From contig SFDQ01000006.1 in NCBI GenBank assembly GCA_004558145.1, forward strand, positions 54,145 through 118,144: 64,000 bases of DNA, given 5' to 3'. Made by a program: the position numbers and the translations under genes. This DNA comes from Oscillospiraceae bacterium (GTDB lineage: Bacteria; Bacillota_A; Clostridia; Oscillospirales; Ruminococcaceae). Position 1 is the stretch's first letter; every line of letters starts with the position of its first letter. Shown in pieces: positions 16,748 through 25,041 of the stretch. The notes beneath the pieces are model-generated. The model saw only the letters and a list, made by a program, of their open reading frames with translations, was not told the DNA's origin and searched no databases.

Positions 16748-18001
16748 ATGTTGATACAGGGCGGGCGCAGGCTGTCGGGAACGGTGCGGCTGCCGGCGGC
16801 GAAGAACAGCGTGCTGCCGCTTTTGGCGGCGTCGCTGCTGTGCGAAGGGGAGAGCACCCTCTCCCAGGTGCCGCGGCTTTCGGACGTGGAGCAGAGCACG
16901 GCCATCCTGACCGCGCTGGGCTGCCGCTGCCAGTGGCGGGGGCGGGGCCTTGTGGTGGACGCGTCTGGGGCGGGAGGCAGTGGCGCGCTGCCCGAAGGCC
17001 CGGCGCGGGCCATGCGCAGTTCGGTGTTCTATCTCGCGCCGGCGCTGCACCGGTGCGGGCGGGTGAGCATGCCCATGCCCGGCGGCTGCAAGCTGGGCCC
17101 GAGGCCCATCGACATCCATCTGGACGGCCTTGTGAAGATGGGCGCGAAGGTGCAGTGGCAGGGCGAAAGCCTCACCGTCACCGCGCCCCAGGGGCTTTCC
17201 GGGGTGGATTACAGCCTGCGCCTGCCCAGCGTGGGCGCCACCGAAACGCTGCTGATGGCGGCGGTGCTGGCCAAGGGGGAGACGGTGCTGCGGGGCGCGG
17301 CTGCGGAGCCGGAAATAGCGGACCTGGCGGCCTTTTTGAGCGCCTGCGGAGCAGACATCCAGGGCGCGGGCACGCCGCTGGTGCGCATCCGGGGCGTGGA
17401 GGGGCTGCACGGCACGCTCCACACCCCCATCCCGGACCGCATCGTGGCGGCCACCCTGGCGGCCGCCGTGGCCAGCGCCGGGGGCCGGGTCAAACTGCTG
17501 GGCTGCCCCTGGGAGCCGCTGGCCCCCACCATGGAGGTCCTCTGCCGGGCGGGCTGCACCGCCGAGCACGGCGGGAACACGGTGACGGTGAGCCGGGAGG
17601 GGCCGCTCAAGGGGGTGGGCCGGGTCTACACCGGGGTGTACCCCGCCTTCTCCACCGACGCGGCCCCCATGGTGGCGGCGGCGCTGCTCACCGCCGCCGG
17701 GCGCAGCGCCGTGGAGGACACAGTGTTCGAGAACCGCTTCGCCTGCGCCGAGGGCTTTAGTGCCCTGGGCGGAAAAGCGGTGCGCTGCGGCCGCGCGCTG
17801 GAGATAGAGGGCGTGAAGCGCCTGTCGGGCGCGGACCTCACCGCCCGGGACCTGCGGGGCGGCGCGGCGCTGGCGGTGGCGGCCCTGGCCGCCGAGGGGG
17901 AGAGCCGCCTGTTCGGCCTGGAGCACATCCGCCGGGGCTACGGCGACCTTGCCGGCACCCTGCGTTCGCTGGGGGCGGACGCGGTCTGCCGGCGGCAGTG
18001 A
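16748..18001 (+). CDS. murA: MurA, UDP-GlcNAc 1-carboxyvinyltransferase
   Basis: This is the first committed step of peptidoglycan synthesis: transfer of enolpyruvate from PEP to UDP-GlcNAc. The 417-residue product has the N-terminal AAKNSVLPLL substrate loop and the catalytic loop PGGCKLGPRPID with Cys114, matching Cys115 of the E. coli enzyme, so fosfomycin sensitivity is expected. I take ATG 16748; GAAGGAG lies 13 bases upstream. A TTG at 16736 would place that site only one base from the start. It lies between the PBP–SEDS pair and ftsZ, as in a rearranged dcw cluster. Confidence 0.95.
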   Translation: MLIQGGRRLSGTVRLPAAKNSVLPLLAASLLCEGESTLSQVPRLSDVEQSTAILTALGCRCQWRGRGLVVDASGAGGSGALPEGPARAMRSSVFYLAPALHRCGRVSMPMPGGCKLGPRPIDIHLDGLVKMGAKVQWQGESLTVTAPQGLSGVDYSLRLPSVGATETLLMAAVLAKGETVLRGAAAEPEIADLAAFLSACGADIQGAGTPLVRIRGVEGLHGTLHTPIPDRIVAATLAAAVASAGGRVKLLGCPWEPLAPTMEVLCRAGCTAEHGGNTVTVSREGPLKGVGRVYTGVYPAFSTDAAPMVAAALLTAAGRSAVEDTVFENRFACAEGFSALGGKAVRCGRALEIEGVKRLSGADLTARDLRGGAALAVAALAAEGESRLFGLEHIRRGYGDLAGTLRSLGADAVCRRQ

Positions 18002-18005
18002 AAAC

Positions 18006-18037
18006 GGGCGGGACGGGCGCAGAATGCCCGTCCCGCT
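18006..18037 (+). terminator. Hairpin after murA, weak terminator
   Basis: The inverted repeat GCGGGACGGGC / GCCCGTCCCGC lies directly after the murA stop. Only TGTGTTTTG follows, so termination may be partial. Confidence 0.45.
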
Positions 18038-18120
18038 CCGCTGTGTTTTGCCCGCTGCCGGCCAAGGCGGAAAACGGCAAACTGCGGGCAAAAAACCGCA
18101 AATTCACCAGCCCCTCCCAC

Positions 18121-18149
18121 TTGAATTTCTGCCGCCTGTCTGCTATGCT
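18121..18149 (+). promoter_or_regulatory. ftsZ promoter candidate
   Basis: TTGAAT and an extended –10 TGC-TATGCT are separated by 17 bases. It lies 83 bases upstream of ftsZ in AT-richer sequence. Confidence 0.6.
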
Positions 18150-18231
18150 ATTATTAGTTTTACATTCTACGGTGGCACAGTCTGCCCCGCAGCTGGATGT
18201 GGCATAAAAACGCTTAGGGGGAAGTTGCAAG

Positions 18232-19368
18232 ATGGCTTTCATTCTCGATGAAGAGATGATGAATATTACGAACATCAAGGTGATCGGCGTGGGCGGCGGC
18301 GGCGGCAACGCCGTGAACCGCATGGTGGCCGCCGGGCTGCAGGGCGTGGAGTTCATCGCCATGAACACCGACCAGCAGGCCCTGCTGAACAGCAAGGCCA
18401 CCCAGAAGGTGCAGATCGGCACCAAGCTGACCAAGGGCCGCGGCGCCGGCGCCGACCCCGAGATCGGCCAGCGCGCCGCCGAAGAGAGCAAGGACGAGAT
18501 CGCCAACGCGCTGAAGGGCGCGCAGATGGCCTTCATCACCGCCGGCATGGGCGGCGGCACCGGCACCGGCGCGGCCCCCGTGGTGGCCGAGGTGGCCCAC
18601 GACCTGGGCATCCTCACCGTGGGCATCGTCACCAAGCCCTTCGCCTTTGAGGGCCGCCGCAAGATGAGCCTGGCCGAGCAGGGCATCGCCGCGCTGCTGA
18701 TGCATGTGGACAGCCTCATCGTCATCCCCAACGAGCGTCTGAAGCTCATCAGCCAGGAGAAGATCACCCTGATGAACGCCTTCGAGGCCGCCGACAACGT
18801 GCTGCGTCAGGGCGTGGAGAGCATCTCCAGCCTCATCAACATCCCCGCCTTCATCAACCTGGACTTCGCCGACGTGCGCAGCATCATGAAGGACGCGGGC
18901 TACGCCCACATGGGCGTGGGCAGCGCCAAGGGCGCGGGCAAGGCGGAGAACGCCGCCAAGGCCGCCATCTCCAGCCCCCTGCTGGAGACCTCCATCGCCG
19001 GGGCCCGGGGCGTCATCATCAACATCACCTCCTCGCCGGACATCGGCCTGGAAGAGGTGGAGCAGGCCTCCAGCCTCATCACCCAGTCCGCCCATCCCGA
19101 CGCGAACATCATCTGGGGCACCACCTTCGACGAGAACCTGTCGGACGAGCTGCGGGTCACCGTTGTGGCCACCGGCTTTGAGAACGCGCCCGCCCAGGCC
19201 GCGCCCCGCGCCACCGAGGCCTCTCCGGTGCACACCGTGCCTCAGCCGGTGTTCAGTGGCGATGCCGGCGCCGCGTCCTCCAGCGCCCCCGCCGCCGACA
19301 CCAAGAGCGAGGACGACGACGAGGATTACTTCAACCAGATCATGGGCTTGCTGAACAACCGCAGATAA
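18232..19368 (+). CDS. ftsZ: Cell-division GTPase FtsZ
   Basis: FtsZ polymerises into the cytokinetic ring. The 378-residue protein has the nucleotide-binding start IGVGGGGGNAVNRM, the tubulin signature GGGTGTGAAP at about 105–114, and T7-loop residues NLDFADV. A variable Ala/Pro/Ser linker leads to the conserved C-terminal peptide (DYFNQIMGLLNNRR), the binding site for FtsA/SepF/ZapA-type partners. The ATG follows AGGGGGA. It has its own promoter and is followed 34 bases later by a DivIVA-like gene, which is probably co-transcribed. Confidence 0.98.
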   Translation: MAFILDEEMMNITNIKVIGVGGGGGNAVNRMVAAGLQGVEFIAMNTDQQALLNSKATQKVQIGTKLTKGRGAGADPEIGQRAAEESKDEIANALKGAQMAFITAGMGGGTGTGAAPVVAEVAHDLGILTVGIVTKPFAFEGRRKMSLAEQGIAALLMHVDSLIVIPNERLKLISQEKITLMNAFEAADNVLRQGVESISSLINIPAFINLDFADVRSIMKDAGYAHMGVGSAKGAGKAENAAKAAISSPLLETSIAGARGVIINITSSPDIGLEEVEQASSLITQSAHPDANIIWGTTFDENLSDELRVTVVATGFENAPAQAAPRATEASPVHTVPQPVFSGDAGAASSSAPAADTKSEDDDEDYFNQIMGLLNNRR

Positions 19369-19402
19369 GCGGCCCGAACACTGACCGAAAGGAGGCGGCA
19401 CC

Positions 19403-20380
19403 ATGGCGGACAAGCCCACCCCCGGCGAGTTCAAAACGTCCCTGATGGGCTTTCAAAAAGCCCAGGTGCTTGCCTACATCGACGAGCTGAGCGCCAAAGC
19501 GCTGGAAAGCCAGAAACAGCAGGAGCAAGCCGCCGAGGCCCTGCGCAAGGAGCTGGAAAACGCCAAGGCGGACAACGACGTCCTTCTGGAAAAGACCAAG
19601 GAAGTGTGCGACAGGCTCACCAGCGAGGAAAAGCGCGCGGGCGAGGCCGAGAGCCGCGCCCGTGCCATCAGCGAGCAGCTGCTGCACATGGAAGAGACCG
19701 CCAACGGCTACAAGAGCCGCCTGTTCACCAAGGAGCAGGAGACGGTGGTCCTGCGGGCGGACAACGCCCGCCTCACCGAACAGCTGGAACAGCAGCACAA
19801 GCAGCTGGAACAGGCCCTGGCGGACCTGGAAGCCGCCCGTGCCGAAGGCGAGGAAAAAGCCCGGCAGGGCAGGGAAGAGCTGGAGCGCCAGCGCAGCGCC
19901 TTCGAAGAGGAAAAGCAGGCCGACCTGTGCCGGATGGAACAGGAGAAGGCGGACGCTCAGCGCCAGATGGAACAGCAGCGGGAAGCCGCCCAGCGCGAGC
20001 TGGAACTGGAAAAAGCCCGCTTTGACCAGACCCGCCGCACCCAGCAGGAATCCGCCCGCCAAAGCGCCCAGCAGATGGCGGACACGGTGTTGCTGCTGCG
20101 CAGCCAGCTGGAACAGGTGGACCGGCAGATCGCCGAGGCCGCCGAGCGGCTGCAAAAGGCCACCGGCGCCATCTACACCGCCCTTGGCGAGACCGAGCAG
20201 AATCTGGTGACCCTGGGCGCCCAGGCCGACAGCTTCCCCAAGCCCCTGCCCGAACAGCCCGCCCCGCCGAAAGCCCAGCCCCGCCCCGAGCGGGACAAGC
20301 GCCCGCCCCGCCGGCCGGCACGCCGCCGCACCGTGAGCGAGAGCCTGCTGGACCTTTTGGAGCGCGCCTTAAAAGAATGA
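19403..20380 (+). CDS. DivIVA-like coiled-coil protein
   Basis: The 325-residue protein starts with a short DivIVA-type N-terminal domain (FKTSLMGFQKAQVLAYIDEL, residues 10–29). A long Glu/Gln/Lys/Arg-rich coiled coil follows from about residue 30 to 250, then a Pro/Arg-rich C-terminus. Proteins of this type bind curved membrane at septa or poles and recruit division or wall enzymes. It lies directly after ftsZ with an AAAGGAGG site. The coiled coil is longer than in B. subtilis DivIVA (164 residues), so its exact role is open. Confidence 0.82.
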   Translation: MADKPTPGEFKTSLMGFQKAQVLAYIDELSAKALESQKQQEQAAEALRKELENAKADNDVLLEKTKEVCDRLTSEEKRAGEAESRARAISEQLLHMEETANGYKSRLFTKEQETVVLRADNARLTEQLEQQHKQLEQALADLEAARAEGEEKARQGREELERQRSAFEEEKQADLCRMEQEKADAQRQMEQQREAAQRELELEKARFDQTRRTQQESARQSAQQMADTVLLLRSQLEQVDRQIAEAAERLQKATGAIYTALGETEQNLVTLGAQADSFPKPLPEQPAPPKAQPRPERDKRPPRRPARRRTVSESLLDLLERALKE

Positions 20381-20384
20381 GAAA

Positions 20385-20418
20385 AAGCCCCGGAAGAAGG
20401 TTCTTCCGGGGCTTTTTG
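20385..20418 (+). terminator. Terminator of the ftsZ operon
   Basis: AAGCCCCGGAAGAA / TTCTTCCGGGGCTT stem followed by TTTG. Confidence 0.85.
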
Positions 20419-20433
20419 TTTGATTAAATGCCG

Positions 20434-20521
20434 CGAGCAATATAACGCTTGTTCATCGCCGCCCGCCGGGGCGGCCGGGGTCCCCGCAAAATTTGCGCAA
20501 GCAAAGTTTTGTGGGGAAGTG
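20434..20521 (+). repeat. Hairpin-bearing repeat, copy A
   Basis: About 88 bases beginning GCGAGCAATATAACGCTTG, then GCCGCCCGCCGGGGCGGCCGG, then an imperfect inverted repeat (TCCCCGCAAAATTTGC … GCAAAGTTTTGTGGGGA). It is about 75% identical to copy B, 133 bases downstream. The changes in the stem arms are partly compensatory. No protein is encoded. Confidence 0.7.
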
Positions 20522-20566
20522 AGGAGCAGCAGAATGAGCGCGCGATGATTTTTGCAAAAAATCGTC

Positions 20567-20655
20567 GCAAGCGATATGACGCTTGCGCATTGCCGCCCGC
20601 CAGGGCGGCCGGGGCCCCCGTGAAAATTTGCAGAGCAAAATTTCACGGGGAGAAG
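20567..20655 (+). repeat. Hairpin-bearing repeat, copy B
   Basis: Second copy: GCAAGCGATATGACGCTTG, then GCCGCCCGCCAGGGCGGCCGG, then CCCCGTGAAAATTTGC / GCAAAATTTCACGGGG as a stem with a four-base loop. Between A and B lies a further small hairpin (GATGATTTTT / AAAAAATCGTC) at about 20544–20566. The rest of the interval 20420–20740 shows no gene. Confidence 0.7.
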
Positions 20656-20740
20656 GACTGCGCCCGCAGGCGCGTTTCGAGGCCAACCGCCGCGCAAGCG
20701 GCGGCTCTTGGGCCGAGATGGAATGACGGAGCGGTATGAG

Positions 20741-20769
20741 AAAAGCCCGGTCAAATGACCGGGCTTTTT
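20741..20769 (-). terminator. Bidirectional terminator, tRNA-Gly side
   Basis: AAAAGCCCGGTCA / TGACCGGGCTTTTT has T-runs on both strands. On the minus strand it follows the tRNA gene by 25 bases. Confidence 0.75.
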
Positions 20770-20794
20770 GAATGGAGCGCAGTCCATTCCGACG

Positions 20795-20868
20795 TGGAGC
20801 GGGGTACGGGAGTCGAACCCGCCTGTTCGGCTTGGGAAGCCGACGCACTACCGATGTACTAACCCCGC
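20795..20868 (-). tRNA. tRNA-Gly (anticodon CCC)
   Basis: The 74-base cloverleaf runs from GCGGGGT at the 5' end to ACCCCGC-T-CCA. The acceptor stem is perfect, the anticodon stem is TCGGC / GCCGA with loop TTCCCAA, and the T-arm holds GGTTCGACTCC. The anticodon CCC reads GGG codons. The 3' CCA is encoded. A consensus promoter lies just upstream. Confidence 0.96.
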
Positions 20869-20884
20869 GGGTGAATACCTGATT

Positions 20885-20913
20885 ATTATACCCGCTGGGC
20901 CGCAAATTGTCAA
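20885..20913 (-). promoter_or_regulatory. tRNA-Gly promoter
   Basis: On the minus strand a perfect TTGACA (20913–20908) and a perfect TATAAT (20890–20885) are 17 bases apart, ending 16 bases before the mature tRNA. Confidence 0.9.
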
Positions 20914-20938
20914 ATCCTTTTTCCACCCCGGCGGCCCC

Positions 20939-20967
20939 TTGCACCGGGGCGGAAAAGACAATATACT
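20939..20967 (+). promoter_or_regulatory. Promoter of the CapA-like gene
   Basis: TTGCAC and TATACT are separated by 17 bases, 29 bases before the ATG. It is divergent from the tRNA promoter. Confidence 0.75.
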
Positions 20968-20996
20968 AAAGAAAACAGTCAAAGGCGGGTGAGCCG

Positions 20997-22136
20997 ATGA
21001 AAAATCCGTTGGATGCGGTAAAAATATTTTTGGGTGTCGTGTGCGTTGCCGGGGCCTTTGCCGCGGCAGCTTTCGCGCCCGGCGCAGACGGGCAGCCCGC
21101 CGTCCCGTCGCCCACGCCCTCGCCAACGCCGGCCACCAGCCCCGCGCCCAGCCCGTCGCCCACGCCTTCGCCGGAGGTGACGCTGGCCTTCACCGGCGAT
21201 GTGAACTTCGCCGACGATTGGTACAATATGCTCCACTACGCCCAAACCGCAGGCGTGGAGGACTGCTTTGACCCGCTGCTGCTGGAAGAGATGCGCGGCG
21301 CGGACGTGCTCCTCTCCAACAACGAGTTCGCCTTCTCCGACCGGGGAACTCCCATGGCGGGCAAGCAGTTCACCTTCTGTTCCCGCCCGGAGAACGTGGA
21401 AATATGGCAGCAGCTGGGTGTGGACATCGTCGGCCTTGCCAACAACCACTGCTTTGACTACGGCGCCGACGCCTTTGCCGACACCCTGACCACCCTTTCG
21501 GACGCAGGCATCGCCTATGTTGGTGCGGGCGCGGACCTGGAAGAGGCCATGACGCCCCGCTACTTCACGGTGGACGGGCTGACCATCGGCTATGTGGCCT
21601 GCACCCGGGCGGAAAAGTATATCCTCACCCCCGAGGCAGGGGCGGACAGCCCCGGCGTGCTGCGCTGCTATGACCCGGAACTGGCGGTGCAGGTCATCGA
21701 AGAGGCCAGCAGCCAGTGCGACTATCTGGTGGTCTACGTCCACTGGGGCACCGAGTACAGCACCCAGCTGGAACAGGCCCAGACCGACCTTGCCACCCTC
21801 TTTGCCGAGGCGGGGGCGGACCTCATCGTGGGCAGCCACCCCCACATCCTGCAGGGGGCCGGCTGGCGGGGAGACGTGCCCGTGCTGTACAGCCTGGGCA
21901 ACTTCTGGTTCAACATGGAAACGGTGGACACCGCCCTGCTCACCGTCACCCTCACCGGCCCGGGGGCGGAGAACGCCACCGTCCGCCTCATCCCCTGCAT
22001 CCAGACCGGCGGGCGCACCTCCATCCTCACCGACGAGGGGGAGAAGGCCCGCATCCTGGACCATCTCAACTCCATCAGCGAGAGTGGCTGGTTCGATGCG
22101 GACGGCGTGCTTCACCCGCCCGAAGAGCAGCCCTGA
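20997..22136 (+). CDS. CapA-family secreted metallophosphatase-like protein
   Basis: The 379-residue protein has an N-terminal signal or anchor segment (about 8–27), a Pro/Ser/Thr linker (about 31–57), and a CapA (PGA_cap) domain starting TLAFTGDVNF with NNEFAF, LANNHCFDYG and GSHPHILQG motifs. The Asp, Asn and His residues of a calcineurin-like dinuclear metal site are present. Family members occur in poly-gamma-glutamate capsule loci, but no capBC genes are near, so capsule synthesis should not be assumed. It acts outside the membrane. It is followed by a DUF2284-type gene 22 bases on. Confidence 0.87.
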   Translation: MKNPLDAVKIFLGVVCVAGAFAAAAFAPGADGQPAVPSPTPSPTPATSPAPSPSPTPSPEVTLAFTGDVNFADDWYNMLHYAQTAGVEDCFDPLLLEEMRGADVLLSNNEFAFSDRGTPMAGKQFTFCSRPENVEIWQQLGVDIVGLANNHCFDYGADAFADTLTTLSDAGIAYVGAGADLEEAMTPRYFTVDGLTIGYVACTRAEKYILTPEAGADSPGVLRCYDPELAVQVIEEASSQCDYLVVYVHWGTEYSTQLEQAQTDLATLFAEAGADLIVGSHPHILQGAGWRGDVPVLYSLGNFWFNMETVDTALLTVTLTGPGAENATVRLIPCIQTGGRTSILTDEGEKARILDHLNSISESGWFDADGVLHPPEEQP

Positions 22137-22158
22137 CGAAAACACACAGGAGAACACC

Positions 22159-22650
22159 ATGGAAAAATACCTTTCCCTTCTGCGCCGGGGCGGCGCGGCC
22201 CAGGCGGCAGTCATCGACCCCAAAACCATCGTCACCGCCCCCTGGGTGGCGTTCAAATGCCAGTACGGCTGCCCCTATTACGGCAAAAATCTCTGCTGCC
22301 CGCCCCACGCCCCCGCCTGGCGGGAGACACAGGCGATGATCGGCTGCTTTGACACCGCCATCCTGTTCTGCTGCCCCGCCATGGAGGCGGTGAACCCCCT
22401 GGCCCTGGCCGCCGCGAAAGAGTTGTTCCTGGACGGCCGTTACAAAGCCGTGGCCCTGGGCAGCGGCCCCTGCCTTTTGTGCGAAAACTGCAACGTGGCC
22501 GAATGCCGCCACCCGGGGCAGGCCATCCCCTCCATGGAGGCCTGCGGCATCGACGTGTTCGCCACCGCCCGGGCCAACGGCATGGCGGTGGAAACGCTGG
22601 CCGACAAGAGCCAGCCGCAGAACTGCTTCGGCCTTCTGCTGGTGGAATGA
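22159..22650 (+). CDS. DUF2284-type cysteine-rich metal-binding protein
   Basis: The 163-residue protein has cysteine clusters CQYGCPYYGKNLCCPP (about 35–50) and CLLCENCNVAEC (about 106–117), suited to an Fe–S cluster or other metal. This matches the DUF2284 family of predicted metal-binding proteins of anaerobes. No biochemical role is established that I can name. The ATG follows CAGGAGA and the CapA-like gene ends 22 bases upstream, so they are probably co-transcribed. Confidence 0.82.
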   Translation: MEKYLSLLRRGGAAQAAVIDPKTIVTAPWVAFKCQYGCPYYGKNLCCPPHAPAWRETQAMIGCFDTAILFCCPAMEAVNPLALAAAKELFLDGRYKAVALGSGPCLLCENCNVAECRHPGQAIPSMEACGIDVFATARANGMAVETLADKSQPQNCFGLLLVE

Positions 22651-22660
22651 CGAGAACGCT

Positions 22661-22688
22661 TTGAAACAGGCGGCAAATATGGTATAAT
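22661..22688 (+). promoter_or_regulatory. Promoter of the aconitase-family gene
   Basis: TTGAAA and a perfect extended TGG-TATAAT are 16 bases apart, 56 bases before the ATG at 22745. It overlaps no gene. Confidence 0.8.
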
Positions 22689-22744
22689 ATTCAGATAGCG
22701 ACAGAAAAAGCAGCCCGGCGCGCCGGGCATAAAGGAGGCTTCCC

Positions 22745-25018
22745 ATGGTCACTTGCTCCAAGACCGGAATGTACTACGCCCGGGGTCAGTGGGTCCCCGC
22801 CGATGAAAACGCCCCCGCCGCCCTGGCGGCGCTGGGCTTTGACGAGGCCGCGCGGCAGAACGCCCGCAAAGGCACCATCGCCTGGGGCATCCTGCAGGCT
22901 CATAACCACAGCGGCGACGAAAACGCCCTGAAACTCAAATTCGACGCGATGGCCAGCCACGACATCACCTTCGTGGGCATCGTGCAGACCGCCCGCGCCT
23001 CGGGCCTCACCAAGTTCCCCATGCCCTATGTGCTCACCAACTGCCACAACAGCCTGTGCGCGGTGGGCGGCACCATCAACGAGGACGACCACCTCTTCGG
23101 CCTGTCCGCCGCCAAGAAGTACGGCGGCGTGTACGTGCCGCCCCATCTGGCGGTCATCCACCAGTACATGCGGGAGATGTACGCCGGCTGCGGCAAGATG
23201 ATTTTGGGCTCCGACAGCCACACCCGCTACGGCGCGCTGGGCACCATGGCCATCGGCGAGGGCGGCGGCGAGCTGGCAAAGCAGCTTTTGAACCGCACCT
23301 ATGATGTGGCCTGCCCCGGCGTGGTGGCGGTGCACCTTACCGGCGCGCCCGTGCCCGGCGTGGGCCCTCAGGACGTGGCCCTGGCCATCATCGGCGCGGT
23401 GTTCGCCAACGGCTATGTGAAGAACAAGGTCATGGAGTTCGTGGGCCCCGGTGTGGCCAGCCTGCCGCTGGAATACCGCAGCGGCATCGACGTGATGACC
23501 ACCGAGACCACCTGCCTGTCCAGCATCTGGGTCACCGACGAGACCACCCGGAAGTATCTGGCCGTCCACGGCAGGGAAGGGGATTACAAGCCCCTGGCCC
23601 CGGCGGACCTTGCCTACTACGACGGCGTGGTGGAAGTGGCGCTGGACAAGGTGCGGCCCATGATCGCCCTGCCCATGCACCCCTCCAACGTCTACACCAT
23701 CGAGGAGCTGAACGCGAACCTTGCCGACATCCTCCACAAGACCGAAGAGGACTGCGCCGCGCTGGTGGGCGGCAAGGTCAAGCTGGACCTGGTGAGCAAG
23801 ATCGAGAATGGCCGCCTGCGGGTGGACCAGGGAGTCATCGCCGGCTGCGCCGGCGGCACCTACTCCAACATCTGCGAGGCCGCTCAGATCCTGGAAGGCC
23901 ACACCGGCGGCAACGGCGAGTACGCGCTGAGCGTCTACCCCTCCAGCCAGCCCACCATGATGGCGCTGATGAAGAACGGGGCCCTGGCCAGCCTGATGGC
24001 CGGCGGCGCCACCGTGCGCACCGCCTTCTGCGGGCCCTGCTTTGGCGCGGGCGACGTGCCGGCCAACGGCTCGCTCTCCATCCGCCACACCACCCGCAAC
24101 TTCCCCAGCCGCGAGGGCTCCAAGCCCGGCAGCGGCCAGATCGCCGGCGTAGCGCTGATGGACGCCCGTTCCATCGCAGCCACCACCCGCATGGGCGGCA
24201 TCCTCACCCCCGCTACCGACATCGACTATGAGCCCCACATCCCCGAGTACGAGTTCGACGACTCCAGCTATAAGAGCCGCGTCTACAACGGCTGGGGCAA
24301 GGGCGACTACGACAGCCTGCTGCGCCTGGGGCCCAACATCAAGGACTGGCCCGCCATCCAGCCTCTGGCCGACAACCTGCTGCTGAAGGTCACCAGCTAC
24401 ATCACCGACCCGGTGACCACCACCGACGAGCTCATCCCCAGCGGCGAGACCAGCAGCTACCGCTCCAACCCCCTGGGTCTGGCGGAGTTCACCCTGAGCC
24501 GCAAGGACCCGGCCTATGTGGGCCGCGCCAAGGCGGTGCAGGCCGAGGAGGCCGACCGCGCCGCCGGCAAGGGCAGCGACGAGCTGCTGGCCAAGGTGCG
24601 CGCCGTGCCCGGCTGCGAGGCCCTCACCTGGAACGATCTGGCCATCGCCAGCACCATCTACGCGGTGAAGCCCGGCGACGGCTCCGCCCGTGAGCAGGCC
24701 GCCAGCTGCCAGCGGGTGCTGGGCGCGGGGGCCAACATCGCGGTGGAGTACGCCACCAAGCGCTACCGCTCCAACCTCATCAACTGGGGCATGCTGCCCT
24801 TCCAGCTGGACGGCCCCACCCCCTTCGGCCTGGGCGACTACATCCTCATCCCCGGCGCACGGGCGCTGCTGGCCGAGGACAAGCTGGAGAGCATCCCCGC
24901 CTATGTGCTGGGCGAAAACGGCCCCAAGGCCTTCAGCCTCTCCATCGCCCCCCTCACGGCGGACGAGCGGCAGATCTTGCTGGATGGCTGCCTCATCAAC
25001 TACTACAAGCACGGCTAA
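22745..25018 (+). CDS. Aconitase-family hydratase (YbhJ-like)
   Basis: The 757-residue protein has aconitase-type [4Fe-4S] features, including the FCGPCFGAGD ligand pair and a preceding GCAGGTYSNI segment, and substrate-loop motifs GSDSHTRYG. Its size and layout match the YbhJ-like putative hydratases rather than citrate-cycle aconitase (AcnA/AcnB) or LeuC. The substrate of this subgroup is unknown to me. It needs an intact cluster, consistent with strict anaerobiosis. The ATG follows AAAGGAGG. PHP and TSCPD genes follow closely, so this is probably a three-gene operon. Confidence 0.87.
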   Translation: MVTCSKTGMYYARGQWVPADENAPAALAALGFDEAARQNARKGTIAWGILQAHNHSGDENALKLKFDAMASHDITFVGIVQTARASGLTKFPMPYVLTNCHNSLCAVGGTINEDDHLFGLSAAKKYGGVYVPPHLAVIHQYMREMYAGCGKMILGSDSHTRYGALGTMAIGEGGGELAKQLLNRTYDVACPGVVAVHLTGAPVPGVGPQDVALAIIGAVFANGYVKNKVMEFVGPGVASLPLEYRSGIDVMTTETTCLSSIWVTDETTRKYLAVHGREGDYKPLAPADLAYYDGVVEVALDKVRPMIALPMHPSNVYTIEELNANLADILHKTEEDCAALVGGKVKLDLVSKIENGRLRVDQGVIAGCAGGTYSNICEAAQILEGHTGGNGEYALSVYPSSQPTMMALMKNGALASLMAGGATVRTAFCGPCFGAGDVPANGSLSIRHTTRNFPSREGSKPGSGQIAGVALMDARSIAATTRMGGILTPATDIDYEPHIPEYEFDDSSYKSRVYNGWGKGDYDSLLRLGPNIKDWPAIQPLADNLLLKVTSYITDPVTTTDELIPSGETSSYRSNPLGLAEFTLSRKDPAYVGRAKAVQAEEADRAAGKGSDELLAKVRAVPGCEALTWNDLAIASTIYAVKPGDGSAREQAASCQRVLGAGANIAVEYATKRYRSNLINWGMLPFQLDGPTPFGLGDYILIPGARALLAEDKLESIPAYVLGENGPKAFSLSIAPLTADERQILLDGCLINYYKHG

Positions 25019-25041
25019 AGACCAAAAGGAAGGTGGACACC

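Noticed and set aside
20420..20740. Possible CRISPR array
   Set aside because: There are only two long, diverged copies with internal hairpins and a non-unique spacer. A CRISPR array needs short identical repeats and regular spacers, and no cas genes are near.
20997..22136. Poly-gamma-glutamate capsule locus
   Set aside because: Only a CapA-like protein is present. capB and capC genes are absent, so capsule synthesis is not supported.
22691..25012. A minus-strand open frame of 773 codons opposite the aconitase-family gene
   Set aside because: It is an antisense shadow produced by codon bias and has no family signature.
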